Assembly (NCBI GenBank): GCA_949317995.1
Contig: OX439039.1
Location: 15,429,282 to 15,493,281, forward strand
Source of the DNA: Acholoe squamosa
Taxonomy: Eukaryota > Annelida > Polychaeta > Phyllodocida > Polynoidae
Length of the DNA: 64,000 bases
Direction of reading: 5' to 3'
Positions within the stretch are counted from its first letter, which is position 1. Each line of letters starts with the position of its first letter. Shown piece by piece: positions 51,449 to 62,021 of the stretch. The position numbers and the translations under genes are program-made. The notes under the pieces were generated by a model, which had not been told where the DNA came from, searched no databases, and was given only the letters and a program-made list of their open reading frames with translations.

Positions 51449-54400
51449 CCCCAAATACAAACAATCAATCAGGATCAACAAAGATCCAACCAGAGACAAT
51501 TGCTAGTGCCAATCTACCATCTAACAGACAGAGACGTCCATCAGTGATACACATCACCCCACCAGATTCATCATCAAAGGATACAGGTGAGAGTACCAAG
51601 CTTTCTATTGTACTTCTTCAAAATGGCTGTATCAATGCAAATCTATATGATGTTTCAGATGTACAATGTTTGGTTGATACAGGTGCTACTATCACCTGTG
51701 TCAGACAATCATTCCTCATGGATCTCCAAAAGAGATTCCATATCCAACTGAGGAAATCTAAAATCAACATCCATTTGGCAGATGGATCGGTGTGTCATGT
51801 TAGACATTCAGCTATGCTGAACTTTAGAATCCAAGGTGTCAGATTCCAATACCAATTTGCTGTAATACCCAACCTCACACAGCCCATTGTACTCGGCACA
51901 GATTTCCTAAGCACTACAAAATCTCAAATTGAATTTAATGTTGATCCTGAACAAATTCTCAAACCCATTAGGGCAGTGAGGGATTTTACCATCCCTCCAT
52001 TCTCTGAACTTGCAGTATTGGGTAAGGTCACATCTACTCAATCACTGCAAGGCAAAACTGGAGTAGTAGATAACCTCCAAAGAAACAACAATGCCCCATA
52101 TCTAGTTCAAAGGGCAGCAGTAACCCCCAGGGAAAATAACAAACATCCCCTAGTGTTACTCAACACCAGCAGGCGCCCACATAAAATCAAAAAGGGTGCC
52201 ATCATAGCTCTATTTCAGGAAGTCAAGGAATCTGATTTAGAAAAACCTCAACAGGTGTCAGACACTACCCCACACACTGATCAATCCGTCTCAGCCATAA
52301 GGCCTGAGGACGTAACTCAATTCAGTGACACAGACTCAGACTGTGAGTCCACATATGCTGACCCTGAACCCAACTCAATCAGACTCTCTGAAATAGCTGC
52401 TATACATAGTGAGGCACATGACCTCGAGCCAGAATTGGAAGAGAATGTTCCACCAAAATCTGTGCTCACATCCAAAGATCAGCATGATAGATTAAAATCA
52501 CTGCTGACCAAGTATGATGATGTATTTGTAGGAAAAGATGGAGACATTGGTGCCACACACCTGTATACACACTCAATACATGTAAAACCTGAGGCAGTAC
52601 CATGTCATTTCCTACCATATAGACAAACACCAGAAAAACAGGCCGCAATAGGGGAAGAGTGTGAAAGGCTAGTACAACAGGGCATTCTGAGAGAATGTGC
52701 CGAGGGCCCCTGGGCCTCCAGATCCTTTTTAGTACAAAAATCATCGGGAGGCCATCGGCTCGTCACAGATTTTCGTTATTTGAACCAAAACACGATAAAT
52801 CAAGCCTTATCTACACCCCGGGCCGATGACACTCTAGACATGATAGGGTCACTCAGACCAAGAGTATTCAGTAAGCTAGATGCCCAACAGGGATTTTTTC
52901 AAATTCCTATAAGACAGGAGGACCAGCATAAAACCGCATTCATAGCAAATGACAAAAAATATGTCTATGAAAGGATGCCGATGGGTTTAGCGACGGCACC
53001 GGCGGGATTCTGCCATCTAGTCACATTAATTCTGAACAAACTCAAGTACAAATGTGCCCTACCATACCTAGATGACATATTGGTATTATCACCATCAATC
53101 GAACAACACTTCCATGACCTGGAAGACGTGTTCAACAGCCTAAGAGTTGGTAAACTCAAACTGAAGAAATCAAAATGTGAATACTTCATAGACAGAATAG
53201 ACTTCTTGGGAATGAGAGTCACACCCATGGGACTGCAACCATCTCCCACAAAGGTGGAGTCAATCAAAACCTTCCCAACACCAAAATCAGTCAAAAATGT
53301 CAGATCCTTCACAGGCCTATGCCAATACTTCAAAAAGTTTATCAAAGGTTATGCCCAAATTGCTAGACCATTATATGATCTACAGACACATCTCAAAGCA
53401 TTTGTCTGGACAGAAGAGGCAGATAATGCTTTCAAAACATTAAAGCATGCCCTCTGTACCAATGCTCTTCTCAGATATCCAAACTATGAGAAAGAGTTCA
53501 GTTTGGCAACTGATGCTTCCAATGTGAGTTTAGGAGCTGTACTCTCACAGAGAGATAATGAAGGAGTGCTCAGACCAGTAGCCTTTGCAGGTAGAACTCT
53601 CTCAAAACATGAGAGAAATTACAATACCACAGAGAGAGAACTACTGGGAGTAGTGTATGGAGTATTACACTTCAGACACTATCTAGAGACTAGACACTTC
53701 CAATTATACACAGACCATGCAGCCCTAATCCCACTGCTAACCAATACAGGACTCACACATAGATGGGCCAGATGGGCTCTAGACATACAACAATTTTCAT
53801 TCACCATCCAACACGTGAAAGGTGATGATAACACACCACCAGACGCTATGTCTAGAAGAGAATACCCAGACTCTGGACCCATGACTAACCCTCCACCCCC
53901 ACCAAGGAGAGTTAGAGCAGCCAGTAGAACCAAGTTTGCAAAAGTAACAAAGAAGGTACCATTCAAAAGGGATGATCCACCCAACACCATTGAAAAGCCA
54001 GAGACACCCATTAGGGGTATCTTGAAGCAATCTACACACTATGTGTTTTGCCACTGTGAGAGAGAATACTCACAACTCTTTCCAGATAATGACTTCGAGC
54101 CTATTGAATTCTCATCACTCAATCAGATGCTGAAGGCAACTCCTAAGGAGCCACCCTTCACCCCACCTGACTCAGATGATGAAGATCCAGAAGACACAAT
54201 ATATGCTATTACTCAAGCAACTTCAAAATCAGTCAGATTCTTTGAACCAATGCAGGGAGAGGAAACATCAAACCATTTGTGTCCTATGACCACACGCTCA
54301 AAGACTAGAGAAATGATTCAGGAGGGCACACCAAAACCCCCCACACAATCACAAACTATTCTAAATGAGAAAAAGGTCACAGGAAACAAACCTACCAAAA

Positions 54401-56166
54401 CCCCACCTGCCAGGAACAATGTCACAAAAGATACTGCATCTACTAAGTCAAAGAACTCTGAGACAAAGAAGATTGACAAAAAGCAAATTGTGCCTTTAAA
54501 GAAAAAGGTTGCCACTCCCATCAAGGCGAGAATAGGCCCTCCAAAGGAGCCTACACACCAAAACAAGAGTGACACACCCCAACAAAAGGCACAAGATAGG
54601 CCAATAGTCGATGAAAAAGAAAAAGAAAGAGACAGAATAAAACAACATGTGCTAGATATAAATCAACTACTGGATCAGATTCCCGACACATCCATCTCAG
54701 GTACAAACCTTGGCTTGGAACAAAGGAAAGACAAGGACCTATTGCCCCTCATACAATATCTTGAGGATGGAACCTTGCCTGCACCAAAAGCACAAGGAAA
54801 TAGAATCATCAACCAAGGCCAGACATACACCTTGGTAAATGGTACATTAGTCCATATATGCCCCATAAATTGGAGAAAAACCAATACTGTACCACTTCAA
54901 ATTGTTATACCACAGCAATGGGTAACAAGTACACTACAGTATTTCCATGACTCACCTACTGGCGGCCATCTTGGTTCAAGTAGGATGCTGTCAGCACTCC
55001 GACCTAGGGTATATTGGAAGTCTATGCTAGCAGACACAACAAAATATGTTTCCACCTGCCACACATGCCTCACAGCAAAAAGGCAAGTACACTCACACAA
55101 AACACCAATGACAGTGAGAGAGTACATGACTTCACCAATGAAGTTCCTAAACCTAGACGCGGTGGGACCACTTCCCACAACTGCCAGGGGAAACAAACAT
55201 ATACAAGTCTGCATAGATTATGCTACCAGATATGCAACAGCTTGGGCTACTACTGACTTAAAAGCTGAGACAACAGCAGCAGAGTTCTACAAGAATATAA
55301 TTTGTCATCATGGAACACCAGCCACTCTTCAAACAGACAATGGAACATGTTATACAGGTGCAAAGTTCACAAAGTTAACTAAACACCTCAAGATCAAACA
55401 TAAATTCTCCTCACCATACAGGCCACAATCAAATGGGCTTGTAGAGAGATTCAATGCTAGCATAGGCACAGCACTCAGAGCATTCTGCTCAAAGCACCAA
55501 AACAATTGGGATTCATTTATTGAACCCATAACCTTTGCATTAAACAACACTGAATCCCAAACCACAGGATTCACCCCTTTCTTCCTACTCCATGGGAGAA
55601 ACCCAGCCACCCCAATGGACTTAGGGCTGGGAATACAGGAAGACATATCCACAGTAGCAGACCATGTAGCTAACATGATAACAAATCAAGATACCTCTAG
55701 GAGGAAAGCTATAGAAAGGGTCGCCAAGCTACAAAAGGAAAGGAAGGATAGATATGATAAGAAACTTACACCACAGGAAATCAAGGTCACCGACATGGTG
55801 TACCTTAACATACCAAGAATCCTGACCAACACAGAGTGTAAGAAACTTCAACCCCTTTTTATGGGACCATATGTTGTAGTAGATAGACCTAGTTTGACAA
55901 GTGCCAAACTCAAAAACTTGGACACCAATCTATTGGTGGCCAGACCAGTGCACATAGACAGACTGAAAAAGGTTGTGGCTGTCAGAAATAATGAATTTGC
56001 ACACAGGCTTATTCCACATGAGGCCAAATACTACAGCAAAATTGTAAGGAACAAAAATGATATCACCCTTACAAGAGAAACCACAGGCATAGGCCCTATC
56101 AAGCCTAGGCCTGCACACCACATACTAAGAAAGACATCTAGGTGTGGTGCAGTTTCAAGAAATTAG
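51406..56166 (+). CDS. pol: Element B pol: protease, RT, RNase H, integrase
   Basis: About 1,585 codons, intact, with no ATG near the start, so made by -1 frameshifting from gag. Counting from 51436: protease DTGAT at 81 and VLGTDFL at about 155; RT active site YLDD near 545; RNase H ATDAS near 692 and TDHAA; then a 300-residue Lys/Pro/Thr-rich linker (about 810-1090), unusually long. The integrase has an HHCC zinc domain (HDSPTGGHLG, CHTCL, about 1172-1212) and a core with D near 1240 (LDAVGP), D near 1300 (QTDNG) and E near 1336 (GLVERF), i.e. D,D-35-E. It provides maturation, reverse transcription and integration of the element. No chromodomain is seen. Confidence 0.95.
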   Translation, partial: KLGCHSADGPVHCDTPNTNNQSGSTKIQPETIASANLPSNRQRRPSVIHITPPDSSSKDTGESTKLSIVLLQNGCINANLYDVSDVQCLVDTGATITCVRQSFLMDLQKRFHIQLRKSKINIHLADGSVCHVRHSAMLNFRIQGVRFQYQFAVIPNLTQPIVLGTDFLSTTKSQIEFNVDPEQILKPIRAVRDFTIPPFSELAVLGKVTSTQSLQGKTGVVDNLQRNNNAPYLVQRAAVTPRENNKHPLVLLNTSRRPHKIKKGAIIALFQEVKESDLEKPQQVSDTTPHTDQSVSAIRPEDVTQFSDTDSDCESTYADPEPNSIRLSEIAAIHSEAHDLEPELEENVPPKSVLTSKDQHDRLKSLLTKYDDVFVGKDGDIGATHLYTHSIHVKPEAVPCHFLPYRQTPEKQAAIGEECERLVQQGILRECAEGPWASRSFLVQKSSGGHRLVTDFRYLNQNTINQALSTPRADDTLDMIGSLRPRVFSKLDAQQGFFQIPIRQEDQHKTAFIANDKKYVYERMPMGLATAPAGFCHLVTLILNKLKYKCALPYLDDILVLSPSIEQHFHDLEDVFNSLRVGKLKLKKSKCEYFIDRIDFLGMRVTPMGLQPSPTKVESIKTFPTPKSVKNVRSFTGLCQYFKKFIKGYAQIARPLYDLQTHLKAFVWTEEADNAFKTLKHALCTNALLRYPNYEKEFSLATDASNVSLGAVLSQRDNEGVLRPVAFAGRTLSKHERNYNTTERELLGVVYGVLHFRHYLETRHFQLYTDHAALIPLLTNTGLTHRWARWALDIQQFSFTIQHVKGDDNTPPDAMSRREYPDSGPMTNPPPPPRRVRAASRTKFAKVTKKVPFKRDDPPNTIEKPETPIRGILKQSTHYVFCHCEREYSQLFPDNDFEPIEFSSLNQMLKATPKEPPFTPPDSDDEDPEDTIYAITQATSKSVRFFEPMQGEETSNHLCPMTTRSKTREMIQEGTPKPPTQSQTILNEKKVTGNKPTKTPPARNNVTKDTASTKSKNSETKKIDKKQIVPLKKKVATPIKARIGPPKEPTHQNKSDTPQQKAQDRPIVDEKEKERDRIKQHVLDINQLLDQIPDTSISGTNLGLEQRKDKDLLPLIQYLEDGTLPAPKAQGNRIINQGQTYTLVNGTLVHICPINWRKTNTVPLQIVIPQQWVTSTLQYFHDSPTGGHLGSSRMLSALRPRVYWKSMLADTTKYVSTCHTCLTAKRQVHSHKTPMTVREYMTSPMKFLNLDAVGPLPTTARGNKHIQVCIDYATRYATAWATTDLKAETTAAEFYKNIICHHGTPATLQTDNGTCYTGAKFTKLTKHLKIKHKFSSPYRPQSNGLVERFNASIGTALRAFCSKHQNNWDSFIEPITFALNNTESQTTGFTPFFLLHGRNPATPMDLGLGIQEDISTVADHVANMITNQDTSRRKAIERVAKLQKERKDRYDKKLTPQEIKVTDMVYLNIPRILTNTECKKLQPLFMGPYVVVDRPSLTSAKLKNLDTNLLVARPVHIDRLKKVVAVRNNEFAHRLIPHEAKYYSKIVRNKNDITLTRETTGIGPIKPRPAHHILRKTSRCGAVSRN

Positions 56167-56991
56167 AAACAGGATTGAGATACCAAAAGACATAAGATTT
56201 TCAAAATGTATTACAAATTCTCTTCATCCACACATAAGGCATGTGTGACTGATAATGAATTACTATGTATATAAAGCCAATCAAATTTGTAAATATATCA
56301 GTAGGTTATTGCCTCTGAAAGGGTCAAAGACTGGGACCCCCCAAGTAAAGCAGACATGAAGTCTAAGAAGAGTAAGGGTAACACAATGGAGTGTCTAAAG
56401 CCTAATCCCCACATGAAAGAGCGCGCTATGCCAACACAGCAGTCTATAGAGATCAATTGACCTTATAAGCTACCCTCAGACAACTGTCTAGACGGTCATG
56501 AATGGCTGTCCTGGATGACAGGAGGAGCTAATTACCAGTACACAGACTACACAATAGACCCCACAGGTAGCAGACACTGGAGATTAATGCATTGTCTCCA
56601 GAGAAACAATACCAGGCCCACAATGGATGTGGGTAGGGTAGGCTACATAAGAAGCACTGTGGACCATAGCCCACCATCAGTCTTCATCCAGCTGCAGTCT
56701 GGAACACAAGTCTACAGGACCCCACTTGGGAATTAGCCAGCCCACTTCTCCATTAGGAGAGACTGCACTAGGATAAAGAACACACCTACTTCACCTTCAA
56801 CCTGACCTTACCATTTACTGGTCAACCTCTATAGACTCACCGGACATATTGCCAAGACAGCTCAATCTTGCAAAGGTACAGTTTGAACCACTTCATTTAA
56901 AGTGTTACACCATACACTTAGACTTTACCAGCACCAAATCACTACAAATTTGACAAGACTTTAAACAGCAAACTTGCTTTACACAAGCACC
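56167..56991 (+). other. Spacer between pol and env, with a 73-codon frame
   Basis: No known domain. A frame with ATG at 56515 runs 73 codons to 56736 and might be an accessory or leader peptide. Env is expected to come from a spliced RNA. A pyrimidine-poor AG just before the env ATG (TTTAAACAG) could be the acceptor but is weak. Confidence 0.3.
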
Positions 56992-59616
56992 ATGGGGAGA
57001 CTGAGAGTTTCACCCATACTGCTAACTATGCTGTTATTATATACTATAAAACCACTTACTGCAGGCTATACACCTGTGGTGAGACAAAACATAGGAGTAG
57101 TATTCAAACCTAGCCCTCAACCATTGGTCAATGGACATACAACCACAACACTGTTGTTAGCTATTCCCTACAAGATACCTCGGGCACCCGTTACCCAAGG
57201 ATCCATAAGGGATAGAATACTCCATTTGACCACTCCTACTCTACAAGATCATACCTCTGGCCAAATTATCCAACAAGCTAAGGAGCTAGACACCTTGCTG
57301 GAAATTGCAGACAAGGAGATAAATGAAACACTAGCCTCCGTCAAATTGTTCTTATCCAACCCCATAAACGCATTGGACAAGGCCAAAAGAGAGGCCATAC
57401 TGGGTTTTCTAGCACCCCTGTTTCGCGGTGTGCTAGGTCTAGCCACAGTAGAAGATGTAAACCAAGTAATGGGACAGCTCAAGAACATAGATGAAATACT
57501 AAGAAAATTTGCTAAACAAGATCAGGAAGCAGCTAGTCTCATTGAAAAGATCACAGACAGACAAATTAAGTTTGTTAAAGCATACATCCAAGATAAGAAG
57601 GTACTGGACAGCACAATCAACACCATAGGTGACACCGTCAACCTGTGGGCCTCTAACATGTCCAGGTCACTTGACTCATATTCAAGGCACGAGAAAACTC
57701 AAAGGGAAAAAATGCAAGTATTAAATGATGCACTAATTATCATAGCAGCAAGAATGAATACAGTTCAATCACTGCAAAGGACAAATGCAGCCCTGAGGAT
57801 GCTATCATCAGGGATCCTAACCCCTGATATAGTGCCACCCTCAGACCTTGCTAGATACCTAATTGACATTAATAACAAACTTAGGATTACACACCCTGGA
57901 GCACAAGTCGCAATTAATGACTTAGATTTCTATTATTCACAGAAGCTGACCTCATACACTTACTCAGCTCACCATATATATATTCATCTGGACATTATAA
58001 TTCAATCTACCACCTCAACCTTCAAACTGTACCAAATGATTACATCACCCATGCCTATAGACACACAGGAGACCCCCACCAGAGGAATCACCAAACTACA
58101 AACCACGACTGAGTTTCTAGCAGTATCTTACGACGAATCATTATTCATCGAATTGGACTCAGCAGATATGCAGGCATGTGAAGGTACTACAGTAAAGGTA
58201 TGCAGAGATGTAAATGGTAGAATTTATAAACACAGGCCTACATGCCCTGTAGCCATTTTTACTAACCAGGCTCAACAGATTAAGGAACATTGCAAGTTTA
58301 CAGTTTCACCACTGCAAGCACCTACCACCCATGCTATTTCCATTTCTGAAGATGAGTATCTGGTCACTACTAATGAACCCCATTACTTTATCAACTGCCA
58401 TGGTAAAACGTCTGAAACTCGGAAGGCCCAGTCCTACTCAATCATAGGTGTACCCTGTGGGTGCACGATCAGTGTAGGAGAATTTTCTCTTCCAAACACA
58501 AGGTTGCCCTGTAACTCAACCTTATCATTTCATTACATTCTCAAGACAATTAATTTACCATTCATGGCAGCACTTAACAAAATTTCTGAAACCAAACCAG
58601 ATGAAAGAGAGAATCTTCCAAATTTCCCAGTAGTAAACCTTTCTAGAACCTTAGAAAAACTACAGGAAAATCCAATCATGGATGATATTACTCAACTAAA
58701 TTTAGAGCCCTTTGCCAAAACAGTATTAAAAGATGCCTCCAACCTTAATAAGGAAATGGAAACGCGCTACGAGGAATCATACCTACGTCGAGTTACAGAG
58801 CATCCAATCTTCCAAAGCTTAGCACTCATCCTAGGGATATCAGCTCACATTTTTATAGTATACATACTACTCAAATTATACAGACTAGGAGGGACTGTAG
58901 CCTACCTGCCTACAGCCAAAGCATTCAGACTAGTCACCGAGCTGCCCCTACACAAATTGCTCCCAGATAAGAATCCTACCAAATTAACCCCTACAGAGGA
59001 AACCCACACCCCCTTCCTCACAATTCAGGAAACCCACACCCTGATAATTGCTATATTATTCACCCTGACCATCTACTCAGCCTACAGAATAATGAAGTAC
59101 CTTAAGAAATTTGCACAGACACACTGTGGCAAGAAAAATGTGGCCAAGCGCACAAACCCCACAATATATTTTAAAATATATTGTGGAGACTCAAACTTCG
59201 CGCTACCCTTGAGGCCAATACCACATGAATTTGATGAGATTAAATCAGCAGCTGCCCCTACCTATAAGGATATAGTGGTTAAAACCTTCCCACTACCTAA
59301 GGCTATATTTACCTGGAATGGACCAGCAGTTATAACAACACAGAGAGGAGAATTTGCTTATCACCTCCCTCAGGTGATACACCTACCTTGGCGCACTAGG
59401 TTCAGCACTATACCAGCCCTTAAAAACAAAGGACTGTACTACTCCATGCTTCTCCAGAATGATTGTGGCACCAGCCCGGTGACCATGACAGCACTGGAAA
59501 ATACAACAGATATAATTATTGACGAACAACAGGAGGAGACCGCAAGGTCAAACATGCAGACTATTGCTAATTTTCTAAACCACCAGCCCTCCCCGGTGAC
59601 TGTGGAAACAGCCTAG
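56992..59616 (+). CDS. env: Element B env (F-like membrane glycoprotein)
   Basis: 874 codons from an ATG in perfect context (CACCATGG). Signal peptide at residues 1-25 (ILLTMLLLYTI). A basic KAKR at about 129-132 is followed by a hydrophobic, Gly-rich stretch (LGFLAPLFRGVLGLAT), like the cleavage site and fusion peptide of baculovirus F and errantivirus Env proteins. A long helical region follows, then a cysteine-rich domain (about 390-540) with CGCTI, and several N-x-S/T sites. A first transmembrane segment lies at about 608-632 and a second at about 684-702, after which about 170 more residues follow. Env of this kind normally mediates membrane fusion, here at the cell surface of the host. 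Two membrane segments and the long C-terminal part are atypical. Confidence 0.85.
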   Translation: MGRLRVSPILLTMLLLYTIKPLTAGYTPVVRQNIGVVFKPSPQPLVNGHTTTTLLLAIPYKIPRAPVTQGSIRDRILHLTTPTLQDHTSGQIIQQAKELDTLLEIADKEINETLASVKLFLSNPINALDKAKREAILGFLAPLFRGVLGLATVEDVNQVMGQLKNIDEILRKFAKQDQEAASLIEKITDRQIKFVKAYIQDKKVLDSTINTIGDTVNLWASNMSRSLDSYSRHEKTQREKMQVLNDALIIIAARMNTVQSLQRTNAALRMLSSGILTPDIVPPSDLARYLIDINNKLRITHPGAQVAINDLDFYYSQKLTSYTYSAHHIYIHLDIIIQSTTSTFKLYQMITSPMPIDTQETPTRGITKLQTTTEFLAVSYDESLFIELDSADMQACEGTTVKVCRDVNGRIYKHRPTCPVAIFTNQAQQIKEHCKFTVSPLQAPTTHAISISEDEYLVTTNEPHYFINCHGKTSETRKAQSYSIIGVPCGCTISVGEFSLPNTRLPCNSTLSFHYILKTINLPFMAALNKISETKPDERENLPNFPVVNLSRTLEKLQENPIMDDITQLNLEPFAKTVLKDASNLNKEMETRYEESYLRRVTEHPIFQSLALILGISAHIFIVYILLKLYRLGGTVAYLPTAKAFRLVTELPLHKLLPDKNPTKLTPTEETHTPFLTIQETHTLIIAILFTLTIYSAYRIMKYLKKFAQTHCGKKNVAKRTNPTIYFKIYCGDSNFALPLRPIPHEFDEIKSAAAPTYKDIVVKTFPLPKAIFTWNGPAVITTQRGEFAYHLPQVIHLPWRTRFSTIPALKNKGLYYSMLLQNDCGTSPVTMTALENTTDIIIDEQQEETARSNMQTIANFLNHQPSPVTVETA

Positions 59617-59702
59617 ACTGCCCACAGCCTAGGCTGCCCCCAGTCCACCACCAGGAGACAACACATCAGAGACAGTATTCAGAACTTTTCGGACAATTTG
59701 CC

Positions 59703-59718
59703 GGCCCTGAAAAGGGCC
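59703..59718 (+). other. GAAA-tetraloop hairpin after env
   Basis: GGCCCT GAAA AGGGCC: a 6 bp GC-rich stem with a GNRA loop, 85 bp past the env stop. It could stabilise the RNA or act in export. Nothing more can be said. Confidence 0.5.
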
Positions 59719-59765
59719 TTTGGGATGGCGGGTTTTTACACCCTAGGTTTCAGTCAGTCGGGATC

Positions 59766-60245
59766 CTACCACAGATCCTCGGGTTCAACATCAATGGGAG
59801 AGTCCGGGGCCGAGTCCGAGCCATACATATGGCCGTGATCCTGCTCCCACTCAGCGAGCCGGGCCTCCAGCATCCCCAGTCCATACTCGGCAGCCGTGGA
59901 TGGATTCCCGGATGCCGCAAGATCGAGGAGGGATGCCGCCAACAAATAATCCCATAGCACTCGCTCCCGCGGCCCTAGGTTATAATCCATGGGCCAGAAA
60001 CCCATACTGCCCAAGGCCCTAGTCAGAAGGGCCACAGTGGCCCCCCGACGCAAGGCTGAGCCCAGGAAATAATGGCAGGAGTAATTACAGACCATCACAT
60101 CACCATGCTCTATGATCTCTTTGAAATTACTCACTATGTACCCATAATGGATGGTCTGGTTAGACTCAACCAGGGCCCTAGCTGGACTCCCCACCTCCAT
60201 CACCTGGGGGACAGGCAGAGCAAAGAGAGCTTGTAGGTGGGCCAT
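59766..60245 (-). CDS. Antisense ORF of element B, 159 codons, unknown
   Basis: It runs opposite to gag-pol-env, between env and the 3' LTR. The ATG at 60245 is in strong context (ACCATGG). The frame stays open 72 codons further upstream without ATG. The predicted protein looks globular: mixed hydrophobic and charged sequence (HYGYIVSNFKEIIEHGDV), a helical Leu/Ala-rich middle and an acidic end (DSPIDVEPEDLW). There is no membrane segment and no known motif. A TATA-like TATATAA lies at 60512-60504 on the same strand. Antisense genes at the 3' end are known in some retroviruses (HBZ of HTLV-1), but no sequence similarity is claimed. It could still be a chance frame. Confidence 0.5.
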   Translation of the reverse strand: MAHLQALFALPVPQVMEVGSPARALVESNQTIHYGYIVSNFKEIIEHGDVMVCNYSCHYFLGSALRRGATVALLTRALGSMGFWPMDYNLGPRERVLWDYLLAASLLDLAASGNPSTAAEYGLGMLEARLAEWEQDHGHMYGSDSAPDSPIDVEPEDLW

Positions 60246-60503
60246 GGTACTACAGCAGTGACTTCCAGAGAGGAACTGATGCTCCAATACCAGCCACACA
60301 CTCCTTAAATGGACACACACACCCCCCCCCCACCCTGAACTGTCCACTGACACCAAGCTAGGCACTGCCACAGACACATGCCAAAATCTGGCACCTAACA
60401 CCTCAAGTGCCACCACTGCATGAGCACACCAGGGAGGAGACTCACATCTCACTCCTGACACACCTCCACTGTCAATGAAATTATCAAAGTATTAGAAAAA
60501 AAA

Positions 60504-60512
60504 ATTATATAC
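60504..60512 (-). promoter_or_regulatory. TATA-like box for the antisense ORF
   Basis: In antisense direction TGTATATAATTT lies about 260 bp before the ORF's ATG. Two very short upstream frames intervene. The surroundings are AT-rich, so chance is possible. Confidence 0.3.
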
Positions 60513-61049
60513 ACAGCCACTTGTTGATGTATAATATGAAAATCTATGGTATTCTCACAAAAATCAATGATTAGTGCGCGCATATACGCGCAAAATTGCG
60601 AAATTGCAAATTACAAATTGTAAAATTGTACAAATCTAACGTTAATATACATGAATGCAGGTAGATAACTAAGACAGTTTTTGTACCCACTAGCACTTGT
60701 ATACTATGCCAAGGTTTACTTAAAGTAACACACTTTAGGTATCCAAGAAAATTGTTGGAAGAAATGAATGAAAAAAAAAAAAAAAAAAATTTTTTTTGTT
60801 GAGAAAATGGTTGACATAAAACATGTTTACTTAAGATACTCACCAAATAAATCTCTTTCAGGGACACATACTCAAAAGGCTAGGGGAATAGTCAATTAAG
60901 CAGCGGCCCACTGCCGAAATTGCCAATTAATACACCCATATAGCAAAATCAATGAGTAACTCAGAGACAAACAAGCCTATTGTACATGAAGTACTTTGTT
61001 TTTCCGGCCCTCGGAAAAATTTGTCTCAAATCCCATAAATTGAATAGTG

Positions 61050-61780
61050 TAATCTAGATTGTACGTTTGTACCCAATTTGCACACTAAAATTGTATATTT
61101 GCACACCAGATTGTACGCTTGTACCCAATTTGCACACTAAAATTGTATGTTTGCACACCAGATTGTACGCTTGTACCCAATTTGCACACTAAAATTGTAT
61201 GTTTGCACACTAGATTGTAAGTTGTATCCAATTTACATTTGAATTATATGTTGCACATTATACTGTATGTCTGTACCCAATTCATACACTGAAGTCAGAT
61301 TTTTAGAAAATCAACATTTCTATGTGTATCCAAGATGTACGCAAAATTATATATTTGTACCCCAAAAATTGCCAAATGTACGCAAAAATTATATATTTGC
61401 ATACTAAAATTGCCAAATACACACGAAATTATATATTTGCACACTAAAATTGCCAAATATACGCGAAAATTATATATTTGCACACTCAAATCCAAATGTA
61501 CGCGAAATTATATATTTGCACACTAAAATTGCCAAATATACGCGAAAATTATATATTTGCACACTTAAATTGCCAAATGTACGCAAAAATTATATATTTG
61601 CATACTGAGATTGTCAATTGAACGCAATTACACGCGAAATTGTAAATTTGCACACTGAAATTGTCATTTATGTTCAATTTGCACGCTAAATTGAATATTA
61701 AATGCCAAAATTGCACACTATTTGCCAAATTGTATGTTGTACATAAAAATGGAAAATTGTACCCAAAAATTGATGTTACA
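61050..61780 (+). repeat. AT-rich minisatellites before the 3' LTR
   Basis: First block, about 61050-61250: units of roughly 60 bp with TTGTACGCTTGTACCCAATT and TTGCACACTAAAATTGTATG. Second block, about 61330-61640: units of 40-45 bp with CGCGAAATTATATATTTGCA and CTAAAATTGCCAAAT. Both use a TTTGCACAC/ATTG theme and are part of element B. No coding frame. Confidence 0.75.
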
Positions 61781-62002
61781 TAAGCAAATAAGCTATGGTA
61801 TGGTAAGATATAGAAACTCGGAAATGTACTTATACCCAGGAGAAAATTGTTTATACTGACAAAGCTCTACCACAAAATTGCATTTGAAGCACTCCCCATC
61901 ACTTCAAATCCTCTTACAAAACAGTATATAACTCCAAAATAAGGTAAAAATTGTATAAATTGTACATTCCCTCGGCGAAATGACGGAGTTTCGCATTCTT
62001 TC

Positions 62003-62016
62003 GGGGGAGAGGGAGT
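62003..62016 (+). promoter_or_regulatory. Polypurine tract of element B
   Basis: GGGGGAGAGGGAGT lies five to six bases before the 3' LTR. The small gap to the LTR is unusual but the tract is the only candidate. Confidence 0.6.
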
Positions 62017-62021
62017 ATTCT

